NCBI RefSeq assembly: GCF_038069945.1
Contig: NZ_JBBPEV010000001.1
Location: 310,001-374,000, forward strand
Reading direction: 5' to 3'
DNA from: Aquabacterium sp. A3
GTDB lineage: Bacteria; Pseudomonadota; Gammaproteobacteria; Burkholderiales; Burkholderiaceae_C
DNA: 64,000 nt
This document shows positions 31,337 through 42,225 of the stretch, in pieces. Every line of letters begins with the position of its first letter. Position 1 is the first letter of the stretch. A model generated the notes under the pieces. It had not been told where the DNA came from. It saw only the letters and a program-made list of their open reading frames with translations, and searched no databases. A program made the translations under genes and the position numbers.

Positions 31337-31897
31337 TCAGACCGCCATGACCTCAGCCTCTTTGGCCTGCACCAGCTTGTCGATCTCTGCAATGGTGCGG
31401 TCGGTGAGCTTTTGCACCTCGTCTTGCGAGCGACGCTCTTCGTCTTCCGTGATCTGCTTGTCCTTCAGCAGTTTTTTGGCCTGTTCGTTGGCGTCACGTC
31501 GCAGGTTGCGGATGGCGACCTTGGCATCCTCGCCCTCGCTTCGCACCACCTTGGTGAGCTCCTTGCGGCGCTCTTCGGTCAACGGGGGCATGGGCACGCG
31601 GATGAGGTCACCCTGCGTGGCCGGATTGAGCCCCAGGTCAGACTCGCGAATGGCCTTCTCGATCTTCGCCCCCATGCCTTTTTCCCAAGGCTGAACGCTG
31701 ATCGTGCGGGCGTCCATCAGCGTGACGTTGGCCACCTGGCTGATGGGCACCATCGAGCCGTAGTAGTCCACCTGCACCTGATCCAGGATGCCGGGATGGG
31801 CGCGACCCGTTCGAATCTTGCTGAGTTCGTTTTTGAACGCGTCGATCGACTTGAGCATCTTCTGCTCGGTGTTCTTTTTGATGTCTGCAATGCTCAT
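31337..31897 (-). CDS. frr: Ribosome recycling factor
   Basis: 186-residue factor that splits post-termination ribosomes with EF-G. It begins [21 protein letters not shown], has the [13 protein letters not shown] motif and ends with the long three-helix bundle segment DDEVQ-type ([17 protein letters not shown]). Normal length. Lies between pyrH and uppS as in most proteobacteria. Confidence 0.97.
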   Translation of the reverse strand: MSIADIKKNTEQKMLKSIDAFKNELSKIRTGRAHPGILDQVQVDYYGSMVPISQVANVTLMDARTISVQPWEKGMGAKIEKAIRESDLGLNPATQGDLIRVPMPPLTEERRKELTKVVRSEGEDAKVAIRNLRRDANEQAKKLLKDKQITEDEERRSQDEVQKLTDRTIAEIDKLVQAKEAEVMAV

Positions 31898-31971
31898 TTC
31901 ATAACTCCGTGCGGGGGGATGAAAACCTCATCCCTTCAACGTCTTCGCGCATGAACGCGCCGACAGTGGGC

Positions 31972-32682
31972 TCAGACGTGCACCAGCGTGCCCTCATCCT
32001 CACCCAGCACGACACGCTTGAGCGCACCCTGCTTGAAGATCGAGAATACCTTGAGCGGCAGGTTCTGATCGCGACACAGCGCAAAGGCGGTGGCATCCAG
32101 CACCTGCAGGTTCTTGATCAACGCCTCATCGAAGGTGATGGTGGCATAACGCGTGGCACCAGCATCCTTCTTGGGGTCGGCCGTGTAAACGCCATCAACC
32201 TTGGTGGCCTTCAGCATGATCTCCGCCCCGATTTCGGCGCCACGAAGCGCTGCAGCCGTGTCGGTGGTGAAGAAGGGGTTGCCCGTGCCTGCGGCAAACA
32301 CGACCACCTTGCCCTCTTCCAGATACTGGAGCGCCTTGGGACGCACATAAGGCTCGACCACCTGGTCGATGCTGATGGCCGACATCACCCGCGCGGTCAT
32401 GCCTTCCTGGCGCATGGTATCGGCCAAGGCCAGCGAGTTCATGACCGTGGCCAACATGCCCATGTAATCGGCCGTTGCACGGTCCATGCCCACCGATCCA
32501 CCCGCCACACCACGGAAGATGTTGCCGCCGCCAATGACCACCGCCACCTGAACACCCAGCGCCGTCACTTCCTGAACCTCTCGCACGATGCGAACGATGG
32601 TGGCCCGGTTGATGCCATAAGCATCGTCGCCCATCAGGGCCTCGCCAGAGAGTTTCAGAAGAATGCGCTTGTAAGCAGCCAT
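31972..32682 (-). CDS. pyrH: UMP kinase
   Basis: 236-residue hexameric UMP kinase of the amino-acid-kinase fold, first committed kinase in pyrimidine nucleotide synthesis. It begins [20 protein letters not shown] and has the [11 protein letters not shown] loop and the [16 protein letters not shown] segment. The ATG at 32682 has AAAGGA upstream; a longer reading to 32769 runs back towards the terminator and lacks family similarity. Confidence 0.97.
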   Translation of the reverse strand: MAAYKRILLKLSGEALMGDDAYGINRATIVRIVREVQEVTALGVQVAVVIGGGNIFRGVAGGSVGMDRATADYMGMLATVMNSLALADTMRQEGMTARVMSAISIDQVVEPYVRPKALQYLEEGKVVVFAAGTGNPFFTTDTAAALRGAEIGAEIMLKATKVDGVYTADPKKDAGATRYATITFDEALIKNLQVLDATAFALCRDQNLPLKVFSIFKQGALKRVVLGEDEGTLVHV

Positions 32683-32774
32683 GACCGTGTGTCCTTTGGG
32701 TGTCGTTGTTGTATTGATCTTGTTTTGCATCCGCAGTTGCAGTGCGCGCATGAAAACCACATGCCGCATAGCAC

Positions 32775-32794
32775 AAGGGGGCCGAAGCCCCCTT
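32775..32794 (-). terminator. Terminator-like hairpin between tsf and pyrH
   Basis: On the minus strand AAGGGGGC-TTCG-GCCCCCTT forms an 8-bp stem with a stable UUCG tetraloop just after the tsf stop. Only TTGT follows, so it probably acts as a partial terminator. Confidence 0.7.
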
Positions 32795-32808
32795 TGTTCA
32801 GCGCCGGA

Positions 32809-33705
32809 TCACTGACCCTTGGCGGCTGCCACTGTGGCGGCCACTTCGGCGGCGAAGTCATCCTGCTTCTTCTCGATGCCCTCGCCCACCACGAACATGG
32901 TGAACGACTTGACTTCGGTGCTGGCCGACTTCAGGTACTGCTCGACGGTCTGCTTGCCATCGGCGGCCTTCACGAACACCTGGTTGAACAGCGACACTTC
33001 CTTCAGGTACTTCTGCACGGCGCCTTCGATCATCTTGGCAGCGATGTCGGCAGGCTTGCCAGACTCGGCGGCCTTGGCGGTGGCCACATTACGCTCGGTT
33101 TCGATCAGCGCGGCAGGCACGTCGGCCGACGACAGCGACACGGGCTTCATGGCGGCGATGTGCATGGCCACGTCCTTGGCGGCAACGGCATCACCATTGA
33201 ACTCGACGATCACACCAATGCGCACACCGTGCAGGTAAGCGGCCAGGTTGCCGCCACCAGCGTAGCGCTTGAAACGACGGATGGACATGTTCTCGCCGAT
33301 CTTGCCGATCAGGCCCTTGCGCACGTCCTCCACGGTGGGGCCAAAGCCGTCTTGCGACAGCGGCAACGAACCGATGGCATCCACATCGGCAGGGTTGTTC
33401 TTGGCCACCAGGTCAGCCACGGACTTGGCAAAAGCCAGGAAGGACTCGTTCTTGGACACGAAGTCGGTTTCGCAGTTGATTTCAACCAACGCACCGACGG
33501 CGCCGTCCACAGCGGCCGACACCACGCCTTCGGCGGTCACGCGCGAAGCGGCCTTGGAAGCCTTGCTGCCCAGCTTGACGCGCAGGATTTCTTCAGCCTT
33601 GGCCATGTCGCCACCGGCTTCGGTCAAGGCCTTCTTGCACTCCATCATCGGGGCATCGGTCTTGGCGCGCAGTTCGGACACCATGCTGGCGGTGATTGCA
33701 GACAT
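32809..33705 (-). CDS. tsf: Elongation factor Ts
   Basis: 298-residue nucleotide-exchange factor for EF-Tu. The N-terminal UBA-like region [20 protein letters not shown] and the [10 protein letters not shown] core segment are diagnostic. Length is usual for the group. GGAG precedes the ATG. It follows rpsB, separated by a terminator hairpin, as in the classical rpsB-tsf operon. Confidence 0.97.
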   Translation of the reverse strand: MSAITASMVSELRAKTDAPMMECKKALTEAGGDMAKAEEILRVKLGSKASKAASRVTAEGVVSAAVDGAVGALVEINCETDFVSKNESFLAFAKSVADLVAKNNPADVDAIGSLPLSQDGFGPTVEDVRKGLIGKIGENMSIRRFKRYAGGGNLAAYLHGVRIGVIVEFNGDAVAAKDVAMHIAAMKPVSLSSADVPAALIETERNVATAKAAESGKPADIAAKMIEGAVQKYLKEVSLFNQVFVKAADGKQTVEQYLKSASTEVKSFTMFVVGEGIEKKQDDFAAEVAATVAAAKGQ

Positions 33706-33763
33706 TTCTATTCTCCGTTGAGAGGGGCGCCACCAGGCGCGCCCGAATGTTCAAATTCTGTTG

Positions 33764-33789
33764 AAAAAAAGGGGCTGATGCTCAGCCCC
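33764..33789 (-). terminator. Terminator/attenuator between rpsB and tsf
   Basis: On the minus strand GGGGCTGA-GCA-TCAGCCCC is followed by seven T. The stem spans 33771-33789. It is a canonical intrinsic terminator, yet tsf has no obvious promoter after it, so read-through is expected. Confidence 0.9.
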
Positions 33790-33811
33790 CTTCTTGATGG
33801 GTCACAGCGAC

Positions 33812-34555
33812 TCAGGCGGCCTCGTCAACCTCGACGAATTCGTCGCCTTCAGAAGCGGCAGCCACCACTTCGTTGATGGCATTGGCCTTGCCTTCGAGGA
33901 TCGCGTCAGCGACGGCCTTGGCATACAGAGCCACAGCCTTGGACGAGTCATCGTTGCCAGGGATCACGTAGTCGATGCCTTCGGGCGAGTGGTTGGTGTC
34001 GACCACGCCGATCACGGGAATGCCCAGCTTCTTGGCTTCGGCGATGGCAATCTTGTGGTAACCCACGTCGATCACGAACAGCGCGTCAGGCAGCGCACCC
34101 ATGTCCTGGATGCCGCCGATGTCTTTTTCCAGCTTGTTCAGATCGCGTTGGAACAGCAGACCTTCTTTTTTCTTCAGACCGTCCAGGCCGGCTTCGACCT
34201 GAACCTGCATGTCCTTCAGCTTCTTCAGCGAGCCCTTGACCGTCTTGAAGTTGGTCAGCATGCCGCCCAGCCAACGCTGGTTCACGAAAGGCACGCCAGC
34301 GCGGCCAGCTTCTTCAGCGATGATGTCGCGAGCTTGACGCTTGGTGCCAACCATCATCACGGTGCCGCGGCGGGCCGACAGTTGCTTGATGAACTTGAGA
34401 GCTTCTTCCAGCTTGGGCTGGGTCTTCTCAAGGTTGATGATGTGGATCTTGTTGCGATGGCCGAAGATGAAGGGGGCCATCTTGGGGTTCCAGAAGCGGG
34501 TTTGGTGGCCGAAATGGACACCAGCTTCCAGCATTTCGCGCATGGACACAGACAT
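33812..34555 (-). CDS. rpsB: 30S ribosomal protein S2
   Basis: 247-residue S2, needed with S1 for 30S assembly. The sequence [26 protein letters not shown] and [14 protein letters not shown] are typical. Acidic C-terminal tail ([12 protein letters not shown]). Shine-Dalgarno GGAG before the ATG. First gene of the long minus-strand run and preceded by a structured leader. Confidence 0.97.
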   Translation of the reverse strand: MSVSMREMLEAGVHFGHQTRFWNPKMAPFIFGHRNKIHIINLEKTQPKLEEALKFIKQLSARRGTVMMVGTKRQARDIIAEEAGRAGVPFVNQRWLGGMLTNFKTVKGSLKKLKDMQVQVEAGLDGLKKKEGLLFQRDLNKLEKDIGGIQDMGALPDALFVIDVGYHKIAIAEAKKLGIPVIGVVDTNHSPEGIDYVIPGNDDSSKAVALYAKAVADAILEGKANAINEVVAAASEGDEFVEVDEAA

Positions 34556-34579
34556 GTGTAGCTCCAGAGGTTAGGTCTG

Positions 34580-34641
34580 AGAACCTGTCGTGATCACCTG
34601 CCCTTGCGTACAAGCAGGCGACACCTTGGATGACGGGTTCT
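34580..34641 (-). promoter_or_regulatory. Structured rpsB leader, candidate S2 autoregulatory RNA
   Basis: On the minus strand AGAACC-C-GTC at the 5' side pairs with GAC-A-GGTTCT at the 3' side, enclosing CCTGC-TTG-TACG-CAA-GG-GCAGG. The result is a long interrupted stem that ends about 25 bases before the rpsB start. Feedback by S2 on the rpsB leader is known in enterics; equivalence here is inferred from position only. Confidence 0.5.
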
Positions 34642-34677
34642 GGGTTTAGAAAAATTGTTGCACTCAGGCAAACCCTG

Positions 34678-34704
34678 AGAATATAGCACAAAACCGCCAG
34701 TCAA
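34678..34704 (-). promoter_or_regulatory. Candidate rpsB promoter
   Basis: Minus strand: TTGACT at 34704-34699 and an extended -10, TGCTATATT, at 34688-34680, with TATTCT overlapping it. Spacing is 13-15 bp depending on the -10 chosen, shorter than ideal. Confidence 0.5.
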
Positions 34705-34711
34705 CCCAGGC

Positions 34712-37060
34712 TCAGCGCTTGGTCCTGGCGTTCTTGCGGCTCGCCGTCTTGCGTCCACCACTGGTGTCTTTGCGACGCCCACTCCCGGCAGCCGCTGCGG
34801 TCTTCGCCACCTTCGCGCCTGCACGTGACCGCGCCGCGTCGGGCGCCGCACCACCGCGCTTGACGAGGCGATCTTCTTCCCGGACATCAGCCAACTCGTC
34901 CTGGGCAGACCAGGAGCCCATGCCACCGGCCTTGGCCTTGCGCCTGGAGCCCCCACTGCGAGGCTCTTCGCCCTCTGTCACCATGCGGAAATCGATTTTT
35001 CGTGTATCAAGATCCACCCGGCTGACCTGGACCCGCACGCGCGCACCGATGCCGTAACGAATGCCACTGCGCTCCCCACGAAGCTCCTGGCGCGCCTCAT
35101 CAAAACGGAAGTACTCGCCGCCCAACTCCGTCACGTGGATGAGCCCCTCGACGTACAAGCCGTCGAGCTGCACAAACAAACCAAATGAGGTGGCCGCCGT
35201 GACGGTGCCGCCATACTCTTCGCCCAGGCGCTCACGCATGAACATGCACTTCAGCCAGGCCTCCACGTCACGCGTGGCCTCGTCAGCCCGGCGCTCGTTG
35301 GCACTGCAGTGAATGCCTGCAGTTTCCCAGGCCTGCGCCTCGGCCGGCGACAACTTGCCTTTGCTGGCCTTGATGATCGCCTTGTCCAGGCCCTGAGTGA
35401 CAAGCCCCTTGCCGCCCTTGCTGCCCTTGCGCACCGTGCCCACGGACGACACCACCGAGGCCGGCAACACGAGCTTGTAACGATCCTTGCCCAGCAAGGC
35501 CTTGATCACGCGATGCACCAGCAAATCCGGATAGCGACGGATGGGACTGGTGAAGTGGGTGTAAGCCTCATAGGCCAAACCAAAATGCCCGGCATTGACC
35601 GGGGTGTACACGGCCTGCTGCATGGACCGCAGCAACATGGTGTGAATCTGCGTGGCGTCGGGCCGATCTTTGGTGGCCTCGGCAATGGCCTGGAAATCAC
35701 CTGGACGCGGCTCTTCGCCCAGGCTCAGCCCCAGCCCCAGCGCCTTGAGGTAGTTCTTGAGGGTTTCTCGTTTTTCAGGCGTGGGGCCTTCGTGCACCCG
35801 ATAGAGCGCCGGGTGCTTGGCCCGCAGGATGAAATCCGCCGAACACACGTTGGCCGCCAGCATGCATTCCTCGATCAAGCGATGCGCCTCCGTGCGCGTG
35901 CGCGGAACGATCTTGGCAATCCGGCCATTGTCGTCACAGATGATCTGGGTTTCGGTGGTGTCGAAATCAACCGCTCCGCGGTGGGTGCGCCCCTTGAGCA
36001 AGGCCCGATACACCTCGTGGAGGTGCAACAAATGAGGCACCAGCGCCTCTCGCCTCATGGCCTCGGGTCCACGTGTATTGCCCAAAATGGCCGCCACCTC
36101 GGTGTAGGTGAATCGCGCATGTGAATACATGACCGCCGGATAGAACTGGTAGGCGTGCAATTCACCATCGTGGGTGATCACCATGTCACACACCATGCAA
36201 AGCCGCTCAACGTCAGGGTTCAATGAACACAATCCGTTGGACAGCTTCTCGGGCAGCATGGGGATGACGCGCCTGGGAAAATAGACCGACGTTGCTCGCT
36301 CATAGGCATCTCGGTCCAGTGCCGCATCGGGTCTGACGTAGTGACTGACGTCAGCGATGGCCACGATCAGGCGCCACCCGTTGGGCGCACGGGAGCGGCC
36401 GATCTTGGCGGGCTCGCAATACACCGCATCGTCAAAGTCCCGGGCATCTTCGCCATCGATCGTCACCAGCGGGACATCGGTCAAATCCACCCTGCCCCGC
36501 TTGTCGGCAGGCCGCACCTTGTCAGGCAGCTTTTCGGCCTGTGACAGCGTGTCATCGCCAAAGCGGTGCGGCACCTCGTACTTGCGCACGGCAATTTCGA
36601 TTTCCATGCCGGGGTCGTCGATGTCACCCAGGACTTCGGCAATGCGCCCCACCGGCTGGGCGTGCAAGGTGGGCGCCTCGGTCAACTGGACCGACACCAC
36701 CTGTCCCGGCTGCGCCCCTCCCAGTGCCTTGGGTGACACGATGACGTCCTGGCCATAACGCCGATCTTCGGGCGCCACCAGCCACATGCCGCCCTCGTGC
36801 AACAAGCGCCCGATGATGCGGGTGGATTTGCGCTCCAGGATGTCCAGCACCAGACCCTCAGGCCGCCCTTTGCGGTCGAATCGAACCACCCGCACCTTCA
36901 CGCGGTCGCGGTGCATGACTGCACGCATCTCTTGTGGCGACAAAAAAACAGACGATGCACCGTCGTCGGTGACCACAAAACCGTGGCCATCGCGATGCCC
37001 CTGGACCGTGCCCACGATTTCACTCATCAGGCCCACAGAAAGATTGGATGAACTTGTCAT
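34712..37060 (-). CDS. rnr: Ribonuclease R
   Basis: 782-residue 3'-5' exoribonuclease able to degrade structured RNA. Order: cold-shock OB domains (about 10-190), the RNB catalytic domain with DGEDARDFDDAVYC and the metal-binding aspartates, an S1 domain (GTVTAATSFGLFVQL) and a lysine/arginine-rich C-terminal tail of about 80 residues, as in E. coli RNase R. The ATG at 37060 is chosen; longer readings would run into the tRNA-Leu gene on the other strand. A -35-like box of the tRNA overlaps this start codon. Confidence 0.95.
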   Translation of the reverse strand: MTSSSNLSVGLMSEIVGTVQGHRDGHGFVVTDDGASSVFLSPQEMRAVMHRDRVKVRVVRFDRKGRPEGLVLDILERKSTRIIGRLLHEGGMWLVAPEDRRYGQDVIVSPKALGGAQPGQVVSVQLTEAPTLHAQPVGRIAEVLGDIDDPGMEIEIAVRKYEVPHRFGDDTLSQAEKLPDKVRPADKRGRVDLTDVPLVTIDGEDARDFDDAVYCEPAKIGRSRAPNGWRLIVAIADVSHYVRPDAALDRDAYERATSVYFPRRVIPMLPEKLSNGLCSLNPDVERLCMVCDMVITHDGELHAYQFYPAVMYSHARFTYTEVAAILGNTRGPEAMRREALVPHLLHLHEVYRALLKGRTHRGAVDFDTTETQIICDDNGRIAKIVPRTRTEAHRLIEECMLAANVCSADFILRAKHPALYRVHEGPTPEKRETLKNYLKALGLGLSLGEEPRPGDFQAIAEATKDRPDATQIHTMLLRSMQQAVYTPVNAGHFGLAYEAYTHFTSPIRRYPDLLVHRVIKALLGKDRYKLVLPASVVSSVGTVRKGSKGGKGLVTQGLDKAIIKASKGKLSPAEAQAWETAGIHCSANERRADEATRDVEAWLKCMFMRERLGEEYGGTVTAATSFGLFVQLDGLYVEGLIHVTELGGEYFRFDEARQELRGERSGIRYGIGARVRVQVSRVDLDTRKIDFRMVTEGEEPRSGGSRRKAKAGGMGSWSAQDELADVREEDRLVKRGGAAPDAARSRAGAKVAKTAAAAGSGRRKDTSGGRKTASRKNARTKR

Positions 37061-37083
37061 GCTTTGTATTTTGATGCTATAGT
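37054..37083 (+). promoter_or_regulatory. Candidate promoter of the first tRNA-Leu cassette
   Basis: TTGTCA (37054-37059), 18 bp, then TATAGT (37078-37083) preceded by TGC. The box lies about 140 bases before the tRNA, a long leader for a tRNA gene, and its -35 covers the rnr start codon of the opposite strand. Confidence 0.5.
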
Positions 37084-37224
37084 TTTGGTCTTCGCTGATC
37101 GGGAAGATTTTTTGTCTTTCATTTGTCTTTCGCAGCGGCCGCACCACACAACAACCATTGGGCGCCAACAGACAGAAGATGGGTGCATGGTGATGGCAAG
37201 CGACTGATGCAGCGATGTGTATTT

Positions 37225-37309
<85 letters not shown>

Positions 37310-37317
37310 AGATCGAG

Positions 37318-37348
37318 GCCGACAGATGTTTCATCTGTCGGCTTTTTT
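37318..37348 (+). terminator. Terminator of tRNA-Leu copy 1
   Basis: GCCGACAGAT, loop GTTTC, ATCTGTCGGC, then six T. Nearly the same hairpin follows the second copy. Confidence 0.95.
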
Positions 37349-37600
37349 CGTTGCTGGCCTGCCGTGGAACCGACCTGCCGCGATAGATCATCCGCATGGC
37401 ATCAGGGTACATGATTGGCAGGCTTTCCACACCAGACCCAAGGGAGAGGCTCACTTGTGGCGAGCGCCCCACATCCATGATGCCGAACACCAACAGGCCG
37501 CCCGAATGCCGATCTTCAGAAAAATCATGCTATAGTTGCGATCTTGGTTGATGCAGCGCACAGCTGAAAAGCAAACAAAGCATCGACCTGACAAGTACCT
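37349..37600 (+). other. Spacer between the two tRNA-Leu genes
   Basis: 252 bases without a recognisable gene. The only clear signal is ATGCTATAGTT at 37527-37537, matching the box upstream of copy 1 and giving an extended -10 (TGCTATAGT) 65 bases before copy 2. The rest shows nothing I can name. Confidence 0.6.
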
Positions 37601-37685
<85 letters not shown>

Positions 37686-37692
37686 ATAAAAA

Positions 37693-37724
37693 GCCGACAG
37701 ATTTCTGAATCTGTCGGCTTTTTT
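37693..37724 (+). terminator. Terminator of tRNA-Leu copy 2
   Basis: GCCGACAGATT (37693-37703), loop TCTG, AATCTGTCGGC (37708-37718), then six T. Confidence 0.95.
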
Positions 37725-37772
37725 CTTGGTCAACGTTGGTCAGCCAACAGGCATGCCACACCAATTCGACAC

Positions 37773-37798
37773 AAAAAACCCGCCACGGTGGGCGGGTT
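37773..37798 (-). terminator. Terminator of the purA-phosphoribosyltransferase end
   Basis: Minus strand: AACCCGCC, a six-base loop, GGCGGGTT, then a T-run (37773-37778 as A on plus). It faces the tRNA terminator and ends the long ndk-to-phosphoribosyltransferase run. Confidence 0.9.
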
Positions 37799-37805
37799 GA
37801 GCTGA

Positions 37806-38330
37806 TCAGCTTTCCTGATGCCGCTTGAGCACCACGTCCGGGCGCATGGTGTCGTACTCTTCGAACGGCTGATGAATCCAGGGGCTGGTGGGCAGCGTTT
37901 CCACAAAATACTCCGGCGTGTAGGTCGAGACCCCCTTGACCCACAAGACCGCAGAGCGCAACTCGGAAATCGCAGGCATGGCGCGCAAGCGGTCCACGAC
38001 CGCACGCAGGGTCACCCCCGAATCAGCCAGGTCGTCCACCAGCAAGACCCGCCCAGCCAACTCCCCCTTGGGCATGGTGATGTACTTGGCCATGTCCAGC
38101 CGCCCCTGCAAGGTACCGCCATCGTCGCGATAAGAGCTGGTGGACATGATGCCCAACGGCTTGTCAAAAATGCGCGACAACACATCACCTGGCCGCATGC
38201 CGCCCCGAGCGAGACACAGGATCTGATCGAACTCCCAACCGGACGCATGCACTTTGAGCGCAAGCTTCTCGATCAGGCGATGGTATTCATCCCATGAAAC
38301 ATAGAGGTGTTTGCCGTCGTCGGTCAGCAT
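37806..38330 (-). CDS. Purine phosphoribosyltransferase (hypoxanthine/xanthine type)
   Basis: 174-residue type I phosphoribosyltransferase that probably salvages a purine base with PRPP. The PRPP loop reads RVLLVDDLADSGVTLRAV and the pyrophosphate loop region LARGGMRPGDVLSR. The ATG at 38330 has AAGGAG eight bases upstream and gives MLTDDGKHLYVSWDEY, as in related proteins. It follows purA by 19 bases, so synthesis and salvage of purines are linked. Base specificity (hypoxanthine, guanine, xanthine) is not decided by these motifs. Confidence 0.85.
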   Translation of the reverse strand: MLTDDGKHLYVSWDEYHRLIEKLALKVHASGWEFDQILCLARGGMRPGDVLSRIFDKPLGIMSTSSYRDDGGTLQGRLDMAKYITMPKGELAGRVLLVDDLADSGVTLRAVVDRLRAMPAISELRSAVLWVKGVSTYTPEYFVETLPTSPWIHQPFEEYDTMRPDVVLKRHQES

Positions 38331-38349
38331 GTCGTGAACTCCTTCTAGC

Positions 38350-40936
<2,587 letters not shown>

Positions 40937-40956
40937 AGGGAAAACGGGTGGGGGTT

Positions 40957-41035
40957 AAAACCGCCATTCTACCGGCGGAATGCAAGGCTCGGGACTGAAA
41001 TGCACCCCGAGCGGCAAGTGGGCGTCAGCCCTTGC
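40957..41035 (-). promoter_or_regulatory. Three hairpins between the DUF2065 gene and hisZ
   Basis: Read on the minus strand: GCAAG/CTTGC with an inner GGC/GCC stem (41035-41014), CTCGGG/CCCGAG (41011-40988), and CCGCC/GGCGG followed by TTTT (40978-40957), the last resembling a weak terminator. Together they fill the 109-base gap and may set expression of hisZ-purA. Confidence 0.5.
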
Positions 41036-41045
41036 GGACAGCGTG

Positions 41046-41234
41046 TCAGGTGGTCATCAACCACAAGATCAGCAGCCCCAGGCACATGCTGAACAAGCCA
41101 ACGGAGCGCAACTGACCGTCCTCCAGCTTGAGAATCTGCTCAAACATTTTGCGCCAGCCAGCAGGGTTCAGGGCAGGCATCAAACCTTCGAGCACGAGGA
41201 ACAAGCCCAGTGCCATCCACAGCGCATCATTCAC
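41046..41234 (-). CDS. DUF2065 (YjeT-like) small membrane protein
   Basis: 62-residue protein with two hydrophobic helices. The GTG start at 41234 gives VNDALWMALGLFLVLEGLMP with AAGG upstream, matching the family, which is found beside hflC in proteobacteria. The conserved LNPAGWRKMF loop lies between the helices. Function is unknown; the neighbours suggest a link with the HflKC membrane complex. A longer reading to 41294 lacks family similarity. Confidence 0.85.
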   Translation of the reverse strand: MNDALWMALGLFLVLEGLMPALNPAGWRKMFEQILKLEDGQLRSVGLFSMCLGLLILWLMTT

Positions 41235-41324
41235 AGCTTGCAGCCTTGACAGGGACCCAAGGATGGGCGACTCGCGGGGCTGCGGCAGGCACACCAGACT
41301 GCCGCCAGCCCCACGCCAGCACCC

Positions 41325-42200
41325 TCATCGAGCGGTGGCACCGCCCCGCATGGTCTTGAAGAAATCGCTGGAAGGGTCCAGAACCATCACGTCCGACTTG
41401 TTGCGGAAGGACATCCGGTAGGCATCCAGGCTGCGGTAGAACTGAGCGAACTGAGGATCACGACCAAACGCCTCAGAGTAGAGGGCTGAGGCCTTGGCGT
41501 CACCGTCACCCTTGATCTTCTGTGCATCACGGTAGGCCTCGGCCACGATGATTTCTCGCTGGCGGTCGGCATCGGCGCGGATCTTTTCGCCTTCTGCTGC
41601 CCCGGTCGAGCGCAGTTCGTTGGCCACGCGCTTACGCTCGGACTCCATGCGGCGATAGACCGCATCAGTGATCTGCGCGGAGAAGTCAACACGGCGAATG
41701 CGCACATCGATGATCTCGATACCGAAGTTTTTGGCATCGTCCGCAAGACGAGCCAGCACGCCCTGCATGACGCGCTCACGATCGGTGGCCAACACGGCCG
41801 ACACGGTTCGCCGGGTCACCTCTTCGTTCAGCGCGGCCTGCACGATGGGCGACAGGCGAAGCTCCGCGTTCCGGATGTCCACCCCGTTGTTTCGGATGAA
41901 CTGACGCGGCTCGGTGATGCGCCACTTGATCAGCCAGTCCATGACCAGGCTCTTCTTCTCGGCGGTGAAGATGGGGCGGGGGTCAGGACTGTCCAGCGTC
42001 TGGATGCGACGATCCAGGTAGACGACGTTCTGAAAGGGTGCGGGCGCCTTCCATTTCAGTCCGGGCTCGCTGATCACGTCCTTGATTTCACCCAAGGCAT
42101 ACAGCACGGCAAATTGCCGCTGGTCCACCACAAAGAGGGTTGAAGAGGCGAACACCAGCAACAGCAGGGCGCCCACCAGAAAGGTTCCAATGCGATTCAT
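41325..42200 (-). CDS. hflC: HflC, FtsH-modulating SPFH protein
   Basis: 291-residue inner-membrane SPFH (prohibitin) protein that forms a cage with HflK around FtsH and tunes proteolysis. One N-terminal helix (about 5-24), then the SPFH core with FAVLYALGEIKDV and a helical C-terminal part; DRERVMQGVLARL is typical. Ends with a conserved FFKTMRG stretch. Starts 25 bases after hflK. Confidence 0.95.
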   Translation of the reverse strand: MNRIGTFLVGALLLLVFASSTLFVVDQRQFAVLYALGEIKDVISEPGLKWKAPAPFQNVVYLDRRIQTLDSPDPRPIFTAEKKSLVMDWLIKWRITEPRQFIRNNGVDIRNAELRLSPIVQAALNEEVTRRTVSAVLATDRERVMQGVLARLADDAKNFGIEIIDVRIRRVDFSAQITDAVYRRMESERKRVANELRSTGAAEGEKIRADADRQREIIVAEAYRDAQKIKGDGDAKASALYSEAFGRDPQFAQFYRSLDAYRMSFRNKSDVMVLDPSSDFFKTMRGGATAR

Positions 42201-42225
42201 GGTCTAGTTCCTTGCAGCGCGGTGT

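Noticed and set aside
31909..33876. Plus-strand open frame of 655 codons across pyrH and tsf
   Set aside because: Opposite to two certain genes and spanning their terminator; no motif.
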